Of a stretch of 64,000 nt of DNA, positions 1-10,272 are shown in pieces. This stretch comes from Elymus sibiricus (Eukaryota > Streptophyta > Magnoliopsida > Poales > Poaceae). The stretch's first letter is position 1. Each line of letters opens with the position of its first letter. The notes beneath the pieces were generated by a model that searched no databases, was not told the origin of the DNA, and saw only the letters and a program-made list of their open reading frames with translations. The stretch is taken from contig CM077668.1 in assembly GCA_039707655.1 (NCBI GenBank), positions 70,263,086 to 70,327,085 of the forward strand, given 5' to 3'. The translations under genes and the position numbers were made by a program.

Positions 1-1125
1 GCATACGGAGGACACCATGCGGGAGACAGAACTGCACACAAGGTACTACAATCTGGTTTTTATTGGCCTACTCTTTTCAAAGATGCACGTAAGTTTGTTC
101 TCTCTTGTGATGAATGTCAAAGAATTGGTAATGTTGGTAGACATCAGGAAATGCCTATGAATTATTCACTTGTTATTGAACCCTTTGATGTTTGGGGTTT
201 TGATTATATGGGACCTTTTCCTTCCTCTAATGGGTATACACATATTTTAGTTGCTATTGATTACGTTACTAAGTGGGTAGAAGCTATTCCAACTAGTAGT
301 GCTGATCATAACACTTCTATTAAAATGCTTAAAGAAGTCATATTCCCGAGGTTTGGAGTCCCTAGATATTTAATGACTGATGGTGGTTCACATTTTATTC
401 ATGTTGCTTTCCGTAAATTGCTTGCTAAATATGATGTTAATCATAGAATTGCATCTCCTTATCATCCTCAGTCCAGTGGTAAAGTTGAATTAACTAATAG
501 AGAAATAAAATTAATTTTGCAAAAGACCATTAATAGATCTAGAAAGAATTGGTCTAAGAAACTTGATGATGCCCTATGGGCTTACAGAACTGCTTATAAA
601 AATCCTATGGGTATGCCTCCATATAAAATGGTCTATGGAAAAGCATGTCATTTACCTCTTGAACTAGAACATAAAGCATATTGGGCAATTAAAGAACTTA
701 ACTATGATTTTAAACTTGCCGGTGAAAAGAGGTTATTTGATATTAGCTCTCTAGATGAATGGAGAACACAAGCTTATGAAAATGCCAAGTTATTTAAAGA
801 AAAAGTTAAAAGATGGCATGATAAGAGAATTCAAAAACGGGAATTCAAGGTTGGTGGTCATGTTCTATTATACAATTATCGTTTAAGATTTTTTGCAGGA
901 AAACTTCTCTCTAAATGGGAAGGACCATATATCGTCAAAGAAGTTTATCGTTCCGGAGCTATCAAAATAAACAACTCCGAAGGCAATAATCCGAGAGTGG
1001 TTAATGGGCAAAGAATTAAACATTATATCTCAGGTACGCCCATTAATGTTGAAACTAATATTATTCAAACAATGACACCGGAAGAGCACATAGAAGAAAC
1101 CTTCCGGAACGCTCCAGAATCCTGA
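1..1125 (+). CDS. Gypsy polyprotein, integrase end (5'-partial)
   Basis: The reading frame is open from base 1 (no start in the window) to TGA at 1123-1125, giving 374 residues. The first 50 residues carry the HHCC zinc-binding region: a GGHHAG motif near residues 3-8 and a CDEC motif near 45-48. The DDE catalytic core follows, with D in WGFDYMGPF, D in MTDGGSHF and E in GKVELTNRE. After the core comes a C-terminal DNA-binding region of about 150 residues. No chromodomain is seen. Integrase joins the retrotransposon cDNA to host DNA in the nucleus. The frame is intact across this stretch, so the insertion is probably not very old, though the missing upstream part prevents judging whether pol is functional. 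Confidence 0.93.
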   Translation, partial: AYGGHHAGDRTAHKVLQSGFYWPTLFKDARKFVLSCDECQRIGNVGRHQEMPMNYSLVIEPFDVWGFDYMGPFPSSNGYTHILVAIDYVTKWVEAIPTSSADHNTSIKMLKEVIFPRFGVPRYLMTDGGSHFIHVAFRKLLAKYDVNHRIASPYHPQSSGKVELTNREIKLILQKTINRSRKNWSKKLDDALWAYRTAYKNPMGMPPYKMVYGKACHLPLELEHKAYWAIKELNYDFKLAGEKRLFDISSLDEWRTQAYENAKLFKEKVKRWHDKRIQKREFKVGGHVLLYNYRLRFFAGKLLSKWEGPYIVKEVYRSGAIKINNSEGNNPRVVNGQRIKHYISGTPINVETNIIQTMTPEEHIEETFRNAPES

Positions 1126-1186
1126 AAAGGAGTAGGTACGTGGTACGGTAAGTAAACCGACTCCAAAAATTCCATAAAAGAATTTT

Positions 1187-1345
1187 CTGTTCGTTTTGGA
1201 ATATATAAAAATTAGGAAAATAATAAACAGTCTGAAAAGTGCACGAGAAGGCGACAAGCCTGGGGGGCGCGCCCTACCCCCCACGGCGCGCCTACCAGGC
1301 TTGTGGCCCCCTCGTGGACTTTCCCGACTCCATTTTTCTTCCGCA
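1187..1345 (+). promoter_or_regulatory. LTR-like leader with GC-rich hairpin inside element A
   Basis: An AT-rich start (tttggaatatataaaaatta) is followed by a GC-rich inverted repeat. The stem halves are ACAAGCCTGG at 1254-1263 and CCAGGCTTGT at 1295-1304, with two GGCGCGCC palindromes in between. The same order occurs in A's LTR at 5393-5506. It lies just upstream of the accessory ORF at 1470. A duplicated promoter or leader is an inference. Confidence 0.55.
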
Positions 1346-1469
1346 TTACTTGTTCTGCACGGGAAAAAATCATTATATATACTCTCAGATGTTTTGACCA
1401 CCGTATCGCAAGTTTCTTCTCTGTTCTTGTTGCGTGTTGTTTTCTGCCAGACTCTCGAGGTCAAGCGCC

Positions 1470-1874
1470 ATGTCATCTCAGGATTCGGACGGGGAAAGCT
1501 ATGTTTCTCATCTTATTGCAAACCCTAGATTCCATGGGGACACTGATCCCTATGGTTGGACAACTGATGAAGAGGAGGATGCTGATTTGAGGGAAAAGCA
1601 AAGTCATTCCAGCGAAGAGGACGAGGATCCCCCACTGCCTCAACCAGGAGATATGCACATTGAATTCGATAGGTCCAACTTACCTAACACGGTGAAGGTT
1701 CCTAAAGTTCAATTCACTCCTATTCGTCATGTGCAGGAAGATTCGGATAAACTACGTCGCAAGATTTGGGATCTCGAAAGAGAGAATGACAAATTAAAAG
1801 AAGAAATTTGTGTCCTCAAGTGGAAGGACAAGCCTATTACTTCATCACCACCATCACCGAAGAAGGAGACTTGA
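1470..1874 (+). CDS. Accessory ORF after pol in element A, unknown function
   Basis: This ORF codes for 134 residues and opens with ATG at 1470; a longer upstream in-frame start at 1434 is not a preferred ATG context. The N-terminal two thirds is very acidic (clusters such as TDEEEDAD and SSEEDEDPP). The C-terminal part, about residues 95-120, is charged and heptad-like (DKLRRKIWDLERENDKLKEE), consistent with a short coiled coil. No known domain is recognised. Its position between pol and the 3' LTR is where Athila-type elements carry env-like or unknown ORFs. It follows the LTR-like leader, so it may have its own transcript; that is inference. Confidence 0.55.
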   Translation: MSSQDSDGESYVSHLIANPRFHGDTDPYGWTTDEEEDADLREKQSHSSEEDEDPPLPQPGDMHIEFDRSNLPNTVKVPKVQFTPIRHVQEDSDKLRRKIWDLERENDKLKEEICVLKWKDKPITSSPPSPKKET

Positions 1875-3337
1875 GTACATGGGTATGGGCACCACCATTG
1901 GCTTGTGCCAAGCTTGGGGGAGGTGCCCCGGTATCGTATCACCATCACTTTTATCATCATTATCTATCTTAGTTCGATCCGTAGTTATTTCGTGATTTAG
2001 AAGAATAAAGTTTAGTATGATTTAGCTTCGAGTGATTGCTTTTTGATCTATCTATCTATGTAATCGTGTGTGAAAGTTATATAATAAAGAGTAGTTTGAG
2101 TTGAGTGTGTTGCTTTTGTTGATCCAATCTTAGAAATAAAATAAAGGGTATAAAAAGTAAGATCATATGCTAATCCCATGAGGAGTGATGACTTCACATA
2201 AAAGAAGTATAATTGATAAAACTTGTTGGAAGTTAACAAACATAGCATTGGTCATTGTTGCAATTCATGAAAAGGCAATAAAGGAAGAGAGGTCTCACAT
2301 ATAAATACACTATCTTGGACATATTTTATGATTGTGAGCCACCATTAAATATTCTATGTCAAATAGTCGACGTTGGACAAGGAAGACAACGTAATGAGTT
2401 ATGTTTGCTTATATTCACATAGAAGTTATATTGTTTTGGATCCTCTAACATGTGGTGCTTGCCCCCTATCTTTTGCTAGCCAAAATTCCGTACTAAGTAG
2501 AGATACTACTTGTGCACCCAAAAACCCTTAAACCCAGTTTCATGTCATGAGAGTCCACTATATCTACCTATGGATTGAATAAGATCCTTCAAGTAAGTTG
2601 TCATCGGTGCAAAGCAATAAAAATTGCTCCTAAATATGTATGATCTTTTATTGTAAGGGAAAATAAGCTTTGTACGATCTTGTGATGGTGAAGAAATAAA
2701 AGCGACAGACTGCATAATAAAGGTTGCTATCACAAGGGGCAATATAAAGTGACGTTCCTTTACATTAAGAGCTTGCACATCCAAAAACAAAAAGCGCATG
2801 ACAACCTCTGCTTCCCTCTGCGAAGGGCCTACCTTTTACTTTATGTATTTACTTTTATGCAAGAGTCAATAGTATTCCCCTCTATTCCGTTTTTATTTTC
2901 TCCCTTGGCAAGCATCATGTGGTGGGGATAGATCCAGGCATATATATCCAGTTGGATGTGGGTGATCATGAGTTATTATTGTTGACATTGCCCTTGAGGT
3001 AAATACATTGGGAGGCAAAATTATAAGCCCCTATCTTTCTATGTGTTTGACTGAAACTTCTGCTCCATAAGTATGCCGTGAGTGTCAGCAATCATAGAAG
3101 ACTAAATGATAGTTGAGTATGTGAACTTGCTAAACAAAGCTCTTACATAGACTCTTTCTGATAATATGATGAATTGCAATTGCTTCAGTGACTGAGATCA
3201 TAGTTTGTTAGTTTTCAATGTGGTTTATGGTTCATACTTTAACTTGTGGATGAATTGTTACTTTTTCATGAGAAGTTTTATGATGATATATTGCTGTTAT
3301 AATAATGATCATGATGCTTTCATGTCCGTATTTTGTT
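1875..3337 (+). other. Noncoding 3' region of element A
   Basis: No supported gene is present. About 700 bases (roughly 2090-2790) are repeated in reverse complement at 6694-7380, where they belong to element B. The rest is AT-rich retroelement 3' sequence ending at the solo-LTR insertion. Confidence 0.7.
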
Positions 3338-3342
3338 TTATC

Positions 3343-5084
3343 TGATGGGGAACGTTGCATGAAAATCAAAAAAATTCCTACGAACACCCAAGATCTAATC
3401 TAGGAGATGCAAAGCAATGAGAGGGGAGTGTGTCTACATACCCTTGTAGACCGAAAGCGTTAGCGTCGTAACGCGGTTGATGTAGTCATACTCTTCACGA
3501 TCCAATCGCGATCCAATCCGATCTAGTGCCGAACGGACGGAACCTCCGAGATTAGCACACGTTCAGCTCGATGGAGTCCTCTCCTTCTTGATCTAGCAAG
3601 AGAGGGGGAGGAGGTAGATGAGATCGAAACTAGCACGACGGTATGGTGGTGGTGGTGGCAGCGGAATTCCGGCACGGCTTCGCCAAGCGCGTACCGGAGG
3701 AAAGGTGGGAGGAGTTGGGAGCGATGGAGGGCAAGGGTGGAGGCGTACGGCTGCCCTCCCACCCCCCCCCCCACTATCTATAGGGGCAAGGGGGAGGGGC
3801 GCCGGCCCTAGTCCCTCCTCCAAGGAGGGGGCGGTGGCCCTAGGGGGGTAGCTTGCCCCCCAAGTCAAGGGGGGCGCCCCCATCTAGGGTTCCCACCAAC
3901 CCTAGGCGCATGGGCCTAGGTGGGGAAGTGCCACCCAGCCCACTAGGGGCTGGTGCGCCCCCTTTGCTTCCCATGTGGCCCTCCGGGGCAGGTGGGACCC
4001 CCCCCCCCCGGTGGACCTCCGGAACCCTTTCGGCATTCCCGATACAATACTGGCAAATCCTGAAATCTTTCCGGTGACCAAAATAGGACTTCCTATATAT
4101 GAATCTTTACCTCCAGACCATTCCGGAGCTCCTTGTGATATCCCGGATCCCATTCCGGAGCTCCTCGTGATATCCTTCATACTTTCCACTGTTAATATCT
4201 CAAAACTACCCTAGCGCTATCGAACGTTAAGCGTGTGACCCTACGGGTTCGGGAACATGTAGACATGACCGAGACACCTCTCCGGTCAATAACCAATAGC
4301 GGGACCTGGATGCCCATATTGATTCCTACATATTCCATGAAGATCTTTTATCGGTTGAACCACGATGTCGAGGATTCAGTTAATCCCGTATGCAATTCCC
4401 TTTGTCCAGCGATATGTTACTTGCCCGAGATTCGATCGTCGGTATCTCCATACCTAGTTCAATCTCGTTACCGGCAAGTCTCTTTACTCGTTCCATAATA
4501 CAAGATCCCATGACTAACTCATTAACCACATTGCTTGCAAGCTCTTTACAATGTTGTATTACCGAGAGGGCCCAGAGATATCTCTCCATCATACGGAGCG
4601 ACAAATCCCAGTCTCGATCCATGCAACTCAACAGACACCTTCAGAGATACCTGTAGAGCATCTTTATGATCACCCTATTACGAGGTGACGTTTGATAGCA
4701 CACAAAGTATTCCTCCGGTATCCGGGAGTGACATGATCTTATGGTCTAAGGAACAGATACTTGACATCAAGAAAGCTATAGCAAGTAAACTAAACGATCT
4801 GATGTTAAGCTTACGGTTGGGTCTTGTCCATCACATCATTCTCCTAATGATGTGATCCCGTTATCAAATGACAACTCATGTCTATGGTTAGGAAACCTTA
4901 ACCATCTTTGATCAACGAGCTAGTCTAGTAGAGGCTCACTAGGGACACGGTGTTGTTTACGTATCCACACATGTATTTAAGTTTCCGGTCAATACAATTC
5001 TAGCATGAATAATAAACATTTATCATGAAAAAGGAAATATGATAATAACCAATTTATTATTACCTCTAGGGCATATTTCCAACA
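3343..5084 (-). mobile_element. Solo LTR of an Angela/WIS (BARE-type) copia retrotransposon
   Basis: Read on the minus strand it begins with TGTTGGAAATATGCCC and ends with the GGGAAACGTTCCC-like tail seen on the plus strand as TGATGGGGAACGTTGCATG. This is the well-known Angela/BARE LTR order, recognised from memory of the family. It is 1742 bp. The flanks are a perfect 5-bp target duplication: TTATC at 3338-3342 and again at 5085-5089. No internal domain and no second LTR are present, so it is a product of LTR-LTR recombination. GC-rich ORFs inside it are not genes. Confidence 0.93.
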
Positions 5085-5160
5085 TTATCGACACCTCTCT
5101 CTCTAAACATGTGGTCATGATTATCGATTTCGGTTTTTCGCTTGAGGACAAGCGAGGTCT

Positions 5161-5174
5161 AAGCTTGGGGGAGT
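5161..5174 (+). other. Polypurine tract of element A
   Basis: The purine-rich run AAGCTTGGGGGAGT lies immediately before the LTR start TGATACG and would prime plus-strand DNA synthesis. An almost identical tract precedes the LTR of element C at 15316. Confidence 0.8.
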
Positions 5175-6693
5175 TGATACGTCCATTTTGCATCATGTTT
5201 TCCTTTTGTTATTTATTACATTTGTTATAATTATTACACTTTATGGTACAATTCATATGCCTTTTCTCTCTTATTTTGCAAGTTTCACATGAAGAGGGAG
5301 ATTGCCGGCAGCTGGAATTCTGGACCGGAAAGGGGTGAAACAGAGATAGCTATTCTGCACAACTCCAAATGACCTAAAAATTTACGAAGAATTATTTTGG
5401 AATATATAAAAAATATTGGCAAAAGAATCACCAGCAGGGGGCCCACCAGGAAGCCACAAGCCTGGGGGCGCGCCCTACCCCCCTGGGCGCGCCCCCCGAG
5501 CTTGTGGGGCCCCTGGCAGGCCTCCGGCCCCCTCCTTCTGCTATATGAAGCCATTTGCCCTAGAAAAAATAAAGAGAAGACTTTCAGGACAAAGCGCCGC
5601 CGTCTCAAGGCAGAACCTGGGCAGGAGCTATTTTGCTCTCCGGCGGAGCGATTCCACCGGGGAAACTTCCCTCCAGGAGGGGGAAATCAAAGCCATCGAC
5701 ATCACCAACGATCCTCTCATCGTGGGAGGACCAATCTTCATCAACATCTTCACCAGCACCATCTCATCTCAAACCCTAGTTCATCTCTTGTATTCAATCT
5801 TTGTCTCAAAACCTTAGATTGGTACCTGTGGGTTGCTAGTAGTGTTGATTACATCTTGTAGTTGATGCTAGTTGGTTTATTTGGTGGAAGATTATATGTT
5901 CAGATCCTTAATGCTATTCAATACCTCTCTGATCTTGAACATGAATATGATTTGTGAGTAGTTACTTTTGTTCTTGAGGACATGGGAGAAGTCTTGTCAT
6001 AAGTAATCATGCGAATTTGGTATTCGTTCGATATTTTGATGATATGTATGTTGTTGCTTCCTTTAGTGGTGTCGTGTGAATGTTGACTACATGACACTTC
6101 ACCATCTTTGGGCCTAAGGGAAGGCATTGTGGAGTAGTAATTAGATGATGGGTTGCTAGAGTGACAGAAGCTTAAACCCTAGTTTATGCGCTATTCCGTA
6201 AGGGGCTGATTTGGATCCATATGTTTCATGCTATGGTTAGATTTATCTTAATTCTTCTTTCATAGTTGCGGATGCTTGCGAGAGGGGGTAATCATAAGTG
6301 GGAGGCTTGTTCAAGTAAGTACATCACCCAAGCACCGATCCACCCACATATCAAATTATCAAAGTAGCGAACGCAAATCAAACAAACATGATGAAAGTGA
6401 CTAGATGAAATTCCCATGTGTCCTCGAGAACGCTTTGCTTATTATACGAGTTTGTCCGGCTTGTACTTTGCTATAAAAAGGATTGGGCCACCTTGCTACT
6501 CTTTTGTTACACTTGTTACTTGTTACTCGTTACGAATTATCTTGCTATAAAACTACTCGTTACCGCTACTTTCAGTGCTTGCAGAGAATACCTTACTGAA
6601 AACCGCTTGTCATTTCCTTCTGCTCCTCGTTGGGTTCGACACTCTTACTTATCGAAAGGACTACGATTGATCCCCTATACTTGTGGGTCATCA
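5175..6693 (+). mobile_element. 3' LTR of element A
   Basis: The LTR is 1519 bp, starting TGATACGTCC after the polypurine tract and ending GTGGGTCATCA, so the ends are TGAT...ATCA. It holds a hairpin (stem CACAAGC at 5455-5461 with GCTTGTG at 5500-5506) around two GGCGCGCC-type palindromes. Its last 25 bases match the end of the C LTR (ccctatacttgtgggt-atca), so A and C are related. ORFs inside it are not genes. Confidence 0.88.
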
Positions 6694-7380
6694 ATGTGCA
6701 AGCCCTTAATGCAAAGGAATGTCACTTTATATTGCCCCTTGTGATAGCAACCTTTATTATGCAGTCCGTCGCTTTTATTTCTTTACCATCCCAAGTTCGT
6801 ACAAAGCTTATTTTCCCTTGCAATAAAAGATCATACATATTTAGGAGCAATTTTATTGCTTTTTGCACTGATGACAACTTACTTGAAGGATCTTATTCAA
6901 TCCATAGGTAGATATTGTGGACTCTCATGACAAGAAACTGGGTTTAAGGTTTTTTGGATGCACAAGTAGTATTTCTACTTAGTACGAAATTTTGGCTAGC
7001 AAAAGATTATGAGCAAGCACCACATGTTATAGGATCCATGAAAATATAACTTCTATGTGAATATAAACAAACATAACCCATTACGTTGTCTTCCTTGTCC
7101 AACATCAACTACTTGATCAAGGTTGAAAATAATTAATGGTGGCTCACAATCATAGAAAATGTCCAAGATAGTATATTTATATGTGAAATCTCTCTTCCTT
7201 CAATATTCTTTCATGAATTGTTCAAGTGACCAATGTTGTGTTTTCTAACTTTCAATAAATTTTACCACTTATACTTCTTATATGTGAAGTTAACACTCCC
7301 CATGGGACAAGCATATGAAGCACATATAATTTTAACTTTATGATATTCAATTCATTCAACAATTTACTCTTGGGATATAA
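6694..7380 (-). repeat. Inverted copy of element A's 3' region
   Basis: Reverse-complement reading matches 2090-2790 with scattered mismatches. An example is the shared stretch around cacaaggggcaatataaagtga at 2730-2755. Together with the copy in A it forms a widely spaced inverted repeat. Confidence 0.85.
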
Positions 7381-7454
7381 ATGAAGCGCGAGAGAAAATG
7401 ACAAACTACTCCAAAAGATATAAGTGAAGAACAAAGAGTAGTTAAATGTCTTCG

Positions 7455-7553
7455 CTAGGTGGTATATGGACCTGGATGTAATTTTTACTTCTGGCGTTTT
7501 TTGTACTACCTTGACAGTTGATGAATAGATCGGAAGTTTTTCCCGCAAAAAAA
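7455..7553 (+). mobile_element. Short 5'-truncated non-LTR (LINE-like) tail
   Basis: A segment with 'gatgtaatttttac', 'ttttgtactacc' and 'gatgaatagatcgga' ends in an A-rich run at 7546-7553. This resembles the 3' ends of dispersed plant LINE-type copies. No coding part remains and no clear target duplication was found. Confidence 0.4.
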
Positions 7554-7584
7554 ATTAATGGGTAGCTATGTGAAGACTCTCTCT

Positions 7585-9110
7585 CAATAAAGATTTAAAA
7601 TCCAAGTATTTTATTCAAACAGCAAACAAAATGAAAATAAAAGGACACTCCAAGAATAGCACATATCATGTGAACAAGTAAAAACTTAGGCTAACCGATA
7701 GGTGTTGATGAAGAAAGGTGGGATGCCTACCGGGGCATCCCCAAGCTTAGATTCTTGAGACTACTTGGAATATTATCTTGGGGAGCCTTGGGCATCCCCA
7801 AGCTTGAGCTCTTGTGTCTGCTTAATTTCTCTCATATCAAGGCTTCTCCTAAATCTTAAAAACTTCATCCACACAAAACTCAACAAGAACTCGTGAGATA
7901 AGTTAGTATAAATCAACTCAAAACCTTAACATTCTCTACAATAGCAAATCACTAAAATTATAATTAAATATTGCATACTAAATGCCTCTGCATATTTAAT
8001 ACTCCTATCCACAAATAGAAACATTAAATAGGCAAACATACAATGCAACTATAACAGCAATCTGCCAAAACGGAATAGTCTGTAAAGGGGGAATAAAAAT
8101 TCATATTTCCCTAACTTAAAATATTCTTAAAAATTACCACGTGACAGAGAACTCATGCATTCTTACTGTGTAAAAAAATCAGATTTTATCATGTTCTGAC
8201 AATTCAGGAATATTCAGGACATAACAGAAAACTTTCTGTTTTCAAACAGCAACACATAAACTTGCAAACTGAGCATGGTAAAGGCTATACTTGGCATTTT
8301 ATTGAGATAAAAGGGTGCAAACATGATTCTAAATAACATCAAGCAAATCTAAATAAAAGGAAATGATGCTCCAAGTAGAACACATATTATGTGACGAATA
8401 AAAATATAGTTCCAAGTGAGGTTACCGATAATATTGAAGACGAAAGAGGGGATGCCATCCGGGGCATCCCCAAGCTTAGACGCTTGAGTCTTCCTTGAAT
8501 ATTACCTTGGGGTGCCTTGGGCATCCCCAAGCTTTGGGTCTTGCCGCTCCTTATTCTCCTCATATCGTTATCTCACCCAAAACTTGAAAACTTCAATCAC
8601 ACAAAACTTAACGGAACTTGTGAGACAGGTTAGTATGATAAAAATAAATCATCCATTTAGATACTGTCAAGACAAGATTCATAATTGTTCTCACATAATT
8701 CCTATTGTATTCTATAATTTCCACAATTTATATTGACCAATATAAGCTATGGAAACACTAATACAAGCAAACTATGCAATAAAACAGAATCTGTCAAAAA
8801 CAGAACAGCATGTAGTGAGCGAATTAAAAAGAATACTTCTGTAACTCTAAAAATTCTGAAAATTAGCACAACATAAACATTTGCATAGCAGTACTGTGTA
8901 AAAATTTCAGAATTTTTTCACGCTCCAGTAGAGAATGTAAAATCGTGCACTGGACGCTAAACTTTCTGTTTTTGCACAGAACCAAATAAACAAACATCTA
9001 CATCAACTTAAAGGCTTTACTTGGTACTTTATTGAAAGAAAAGATATAAAACATGATTAGTACAGTAGCTTAATCATGTGGACACATAAAAACAGTAGAT
9101 ATAAATATTG
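7585..9110 (-). repeat. About 730-bp tandem repeat in element B (two copies plus a third start)
   Basis: Matching landmarks recur about 730 bases apart: 'cttggcattttattgagat' near 8290 and 'cttggtactttattgaaag' near 9020, with an earlier version near 7590. The pair 'ggggcatccccaagcttaga' plus 'ccttgggcatccccaagctt' occurs at 7731-7805 and again at 8460-8534. No coding potential is seen. Confidence 0.75.
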
Positions 9111-9407
9111 GGTTGTCTCCCAACAAGCACTTTTCTTTAATGCCTTTTTAGCTAGGCATGATGATTTTAATGATGCTCACATAAGAATAGGAATTGGAAC
9201 ATATAAGAAAGCATCATGAATCATATGGCAAGCACATTTAAGCCTAACCCACTTCCTCTGCATAGGGATTTTGCAAGCAAACAATTTATGGGAGCAATAA
9301 TCAACTAGCATAGGAAGGCAAAACAAGTATAACTTCAAAACTTTCAACACATAGAGAGGAAACTTGATATTATTGAGACATGTAGAAGCATATATTCCTC
9401 TCTCAAA

Positions 9408-10148
9408 TTAATTTTCAGTAGCATCATGAAGAAATTCAACAATATATCCATCACACAAAGCATTCCTTTCATGATCCACAAGCATAAAAAAATTACTACT
9501 CTCCACATAAGCAAATTTCTTCTCATCAATAATAGTGGGAGAAAATTCAATGAAATAACTATCATGTGATACTTGTTTGGCATAATCCAATTGAAAATTA
9601 AAATCATGATGACAAGTTTCATGGTTATCATTATTCTTTATAGCATACATGTCATCACAATAATCATCATAGATAGCAACTTTGTTGTCATAATCAATTG
9701 AAACCTCTTCCGAAATAGTGGAATCATCACTAAATAGAGTTGTGACCTCTCCAAATCCACTTTCATAATTATTGCCATAAGATTCAACACCCACCAAAAT
9801 AGTGGGATCATTAGTACCTAAAATTGACACTCTTCCAAACCCACTTTCATCATTGTAATCATCATAAATAGGAGGCATGCAATCATCATAATAAATTTGC
9901 TCATCAAAAGTAGGGGGGCTAAAACGATCATCTTCATCAAACATAGCATCCCCAAGCTTATGGCTTTGCATATCATTAGCATCATGGATATTCAAAGAAT
10001 TCATACTAACAATATTGCAATCATGCTTATCATTTATGCCAAACATTTTATTGAATTCTTCTTCTACAATCTTAGCACAATTTTTCGATCCATCATTTTC
10101 AAGAAAGACTTCATAAAGATGAAGAAATTGAGGCAACCTCAATTCCAT
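9408..10148 (-). CDS. Unknown ORF of element B
   Basis: This minus-strand ORF codes for 246 residues from ATG at 10148 (the frame stays open upstream to 10214 but without an ATG). The protein is acidic and rich in Asp, Asn and Tyr. It has two loosely repeated units around residues 95-150, both containing 'ESGFG' followed by a Thr/Ile-rich stretch. No gag, protease or polymerase motif is recognised. It starts about 95 bases after the primer-binding site, the usual gag position. Similar acidic ORFs occur in Triticeae gypsy elements, but the function is unknown to me. Confidence 0.55.
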   Translation of the reverse strand: MELRLPQFLHLYEVFLENDGSKNCAKIVEEEFNKMFGINDKHDCNIVSMNSLNIHDANDMQSHKLGDAMFDEDDRFSPPTFDEQIYYDDCMPPIYDDYNDESGFGRVSILGTNDPTILVGVESYGNNYESGFGEVTTLFSDDSTISEEVSIDYDNKVAIYDDYCDDMYAIKNNDNHETCHHDFNFQLDYAKQVSHDSYFIEFSPTIIDEKKFAYVESSNFFMLVDHERNALCDGYIVEFLHDATEN

Positions 10149-10242
10149 TTTTTTGTAATTTTCTTTTATAAACCAAACTAGTGTAAAACAAGAAACAAAA
10201 AGATTCAATTGCAAGATCTAAAGATATACCTTCAAGCACTCA

Positions 10243-10262
10243 CCTCCCCGGCAACGGCGCCA
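10243..10262 (-). other. Primer-binding site of element B (tRNA-Asp type)
   Basis: On the minus strand it reads TGGCGCCGTTGCCGGGGA followed by GG, which is complementary to the 3' end of plant tRNA-Asp as used by Athila-lineage elements. It lies 10 bases inside the LTR end at 10273 and fixes the minus orientation of B. Confidence 0.8.
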
Positions 10263-10272
10263 GAAAAGAGTT

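Larger units (their letters stand above)
1..6693 (+). mobile_element. Gypsy LTR retrotransposon A (Athila-like), 3' part
   Basis: The element runs from inside pol (integrase) through an accessory ORF and a long noncoding 3' region to a polypurine tract and a 3' LTR ending at 6693. Its 5' part lies outside the window. It is interrupted at 3343-5084 by a copia solo LTR. The DNA after 6693 matches, in reverse complement, A's own 3' region near 2730-2785, so A appears to have inserted into a related antisense element (B). The Athila-like assignment rests on the absence of a chromodomain after the integrase and on the extra ORF after pol; the exact family is not assigned. Confidence 0.85.

Noticed and set aside
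3523..4656. Several GC-rich frames
   Set aside because: They lie inside the Angela-type LTR, which is noncoding.
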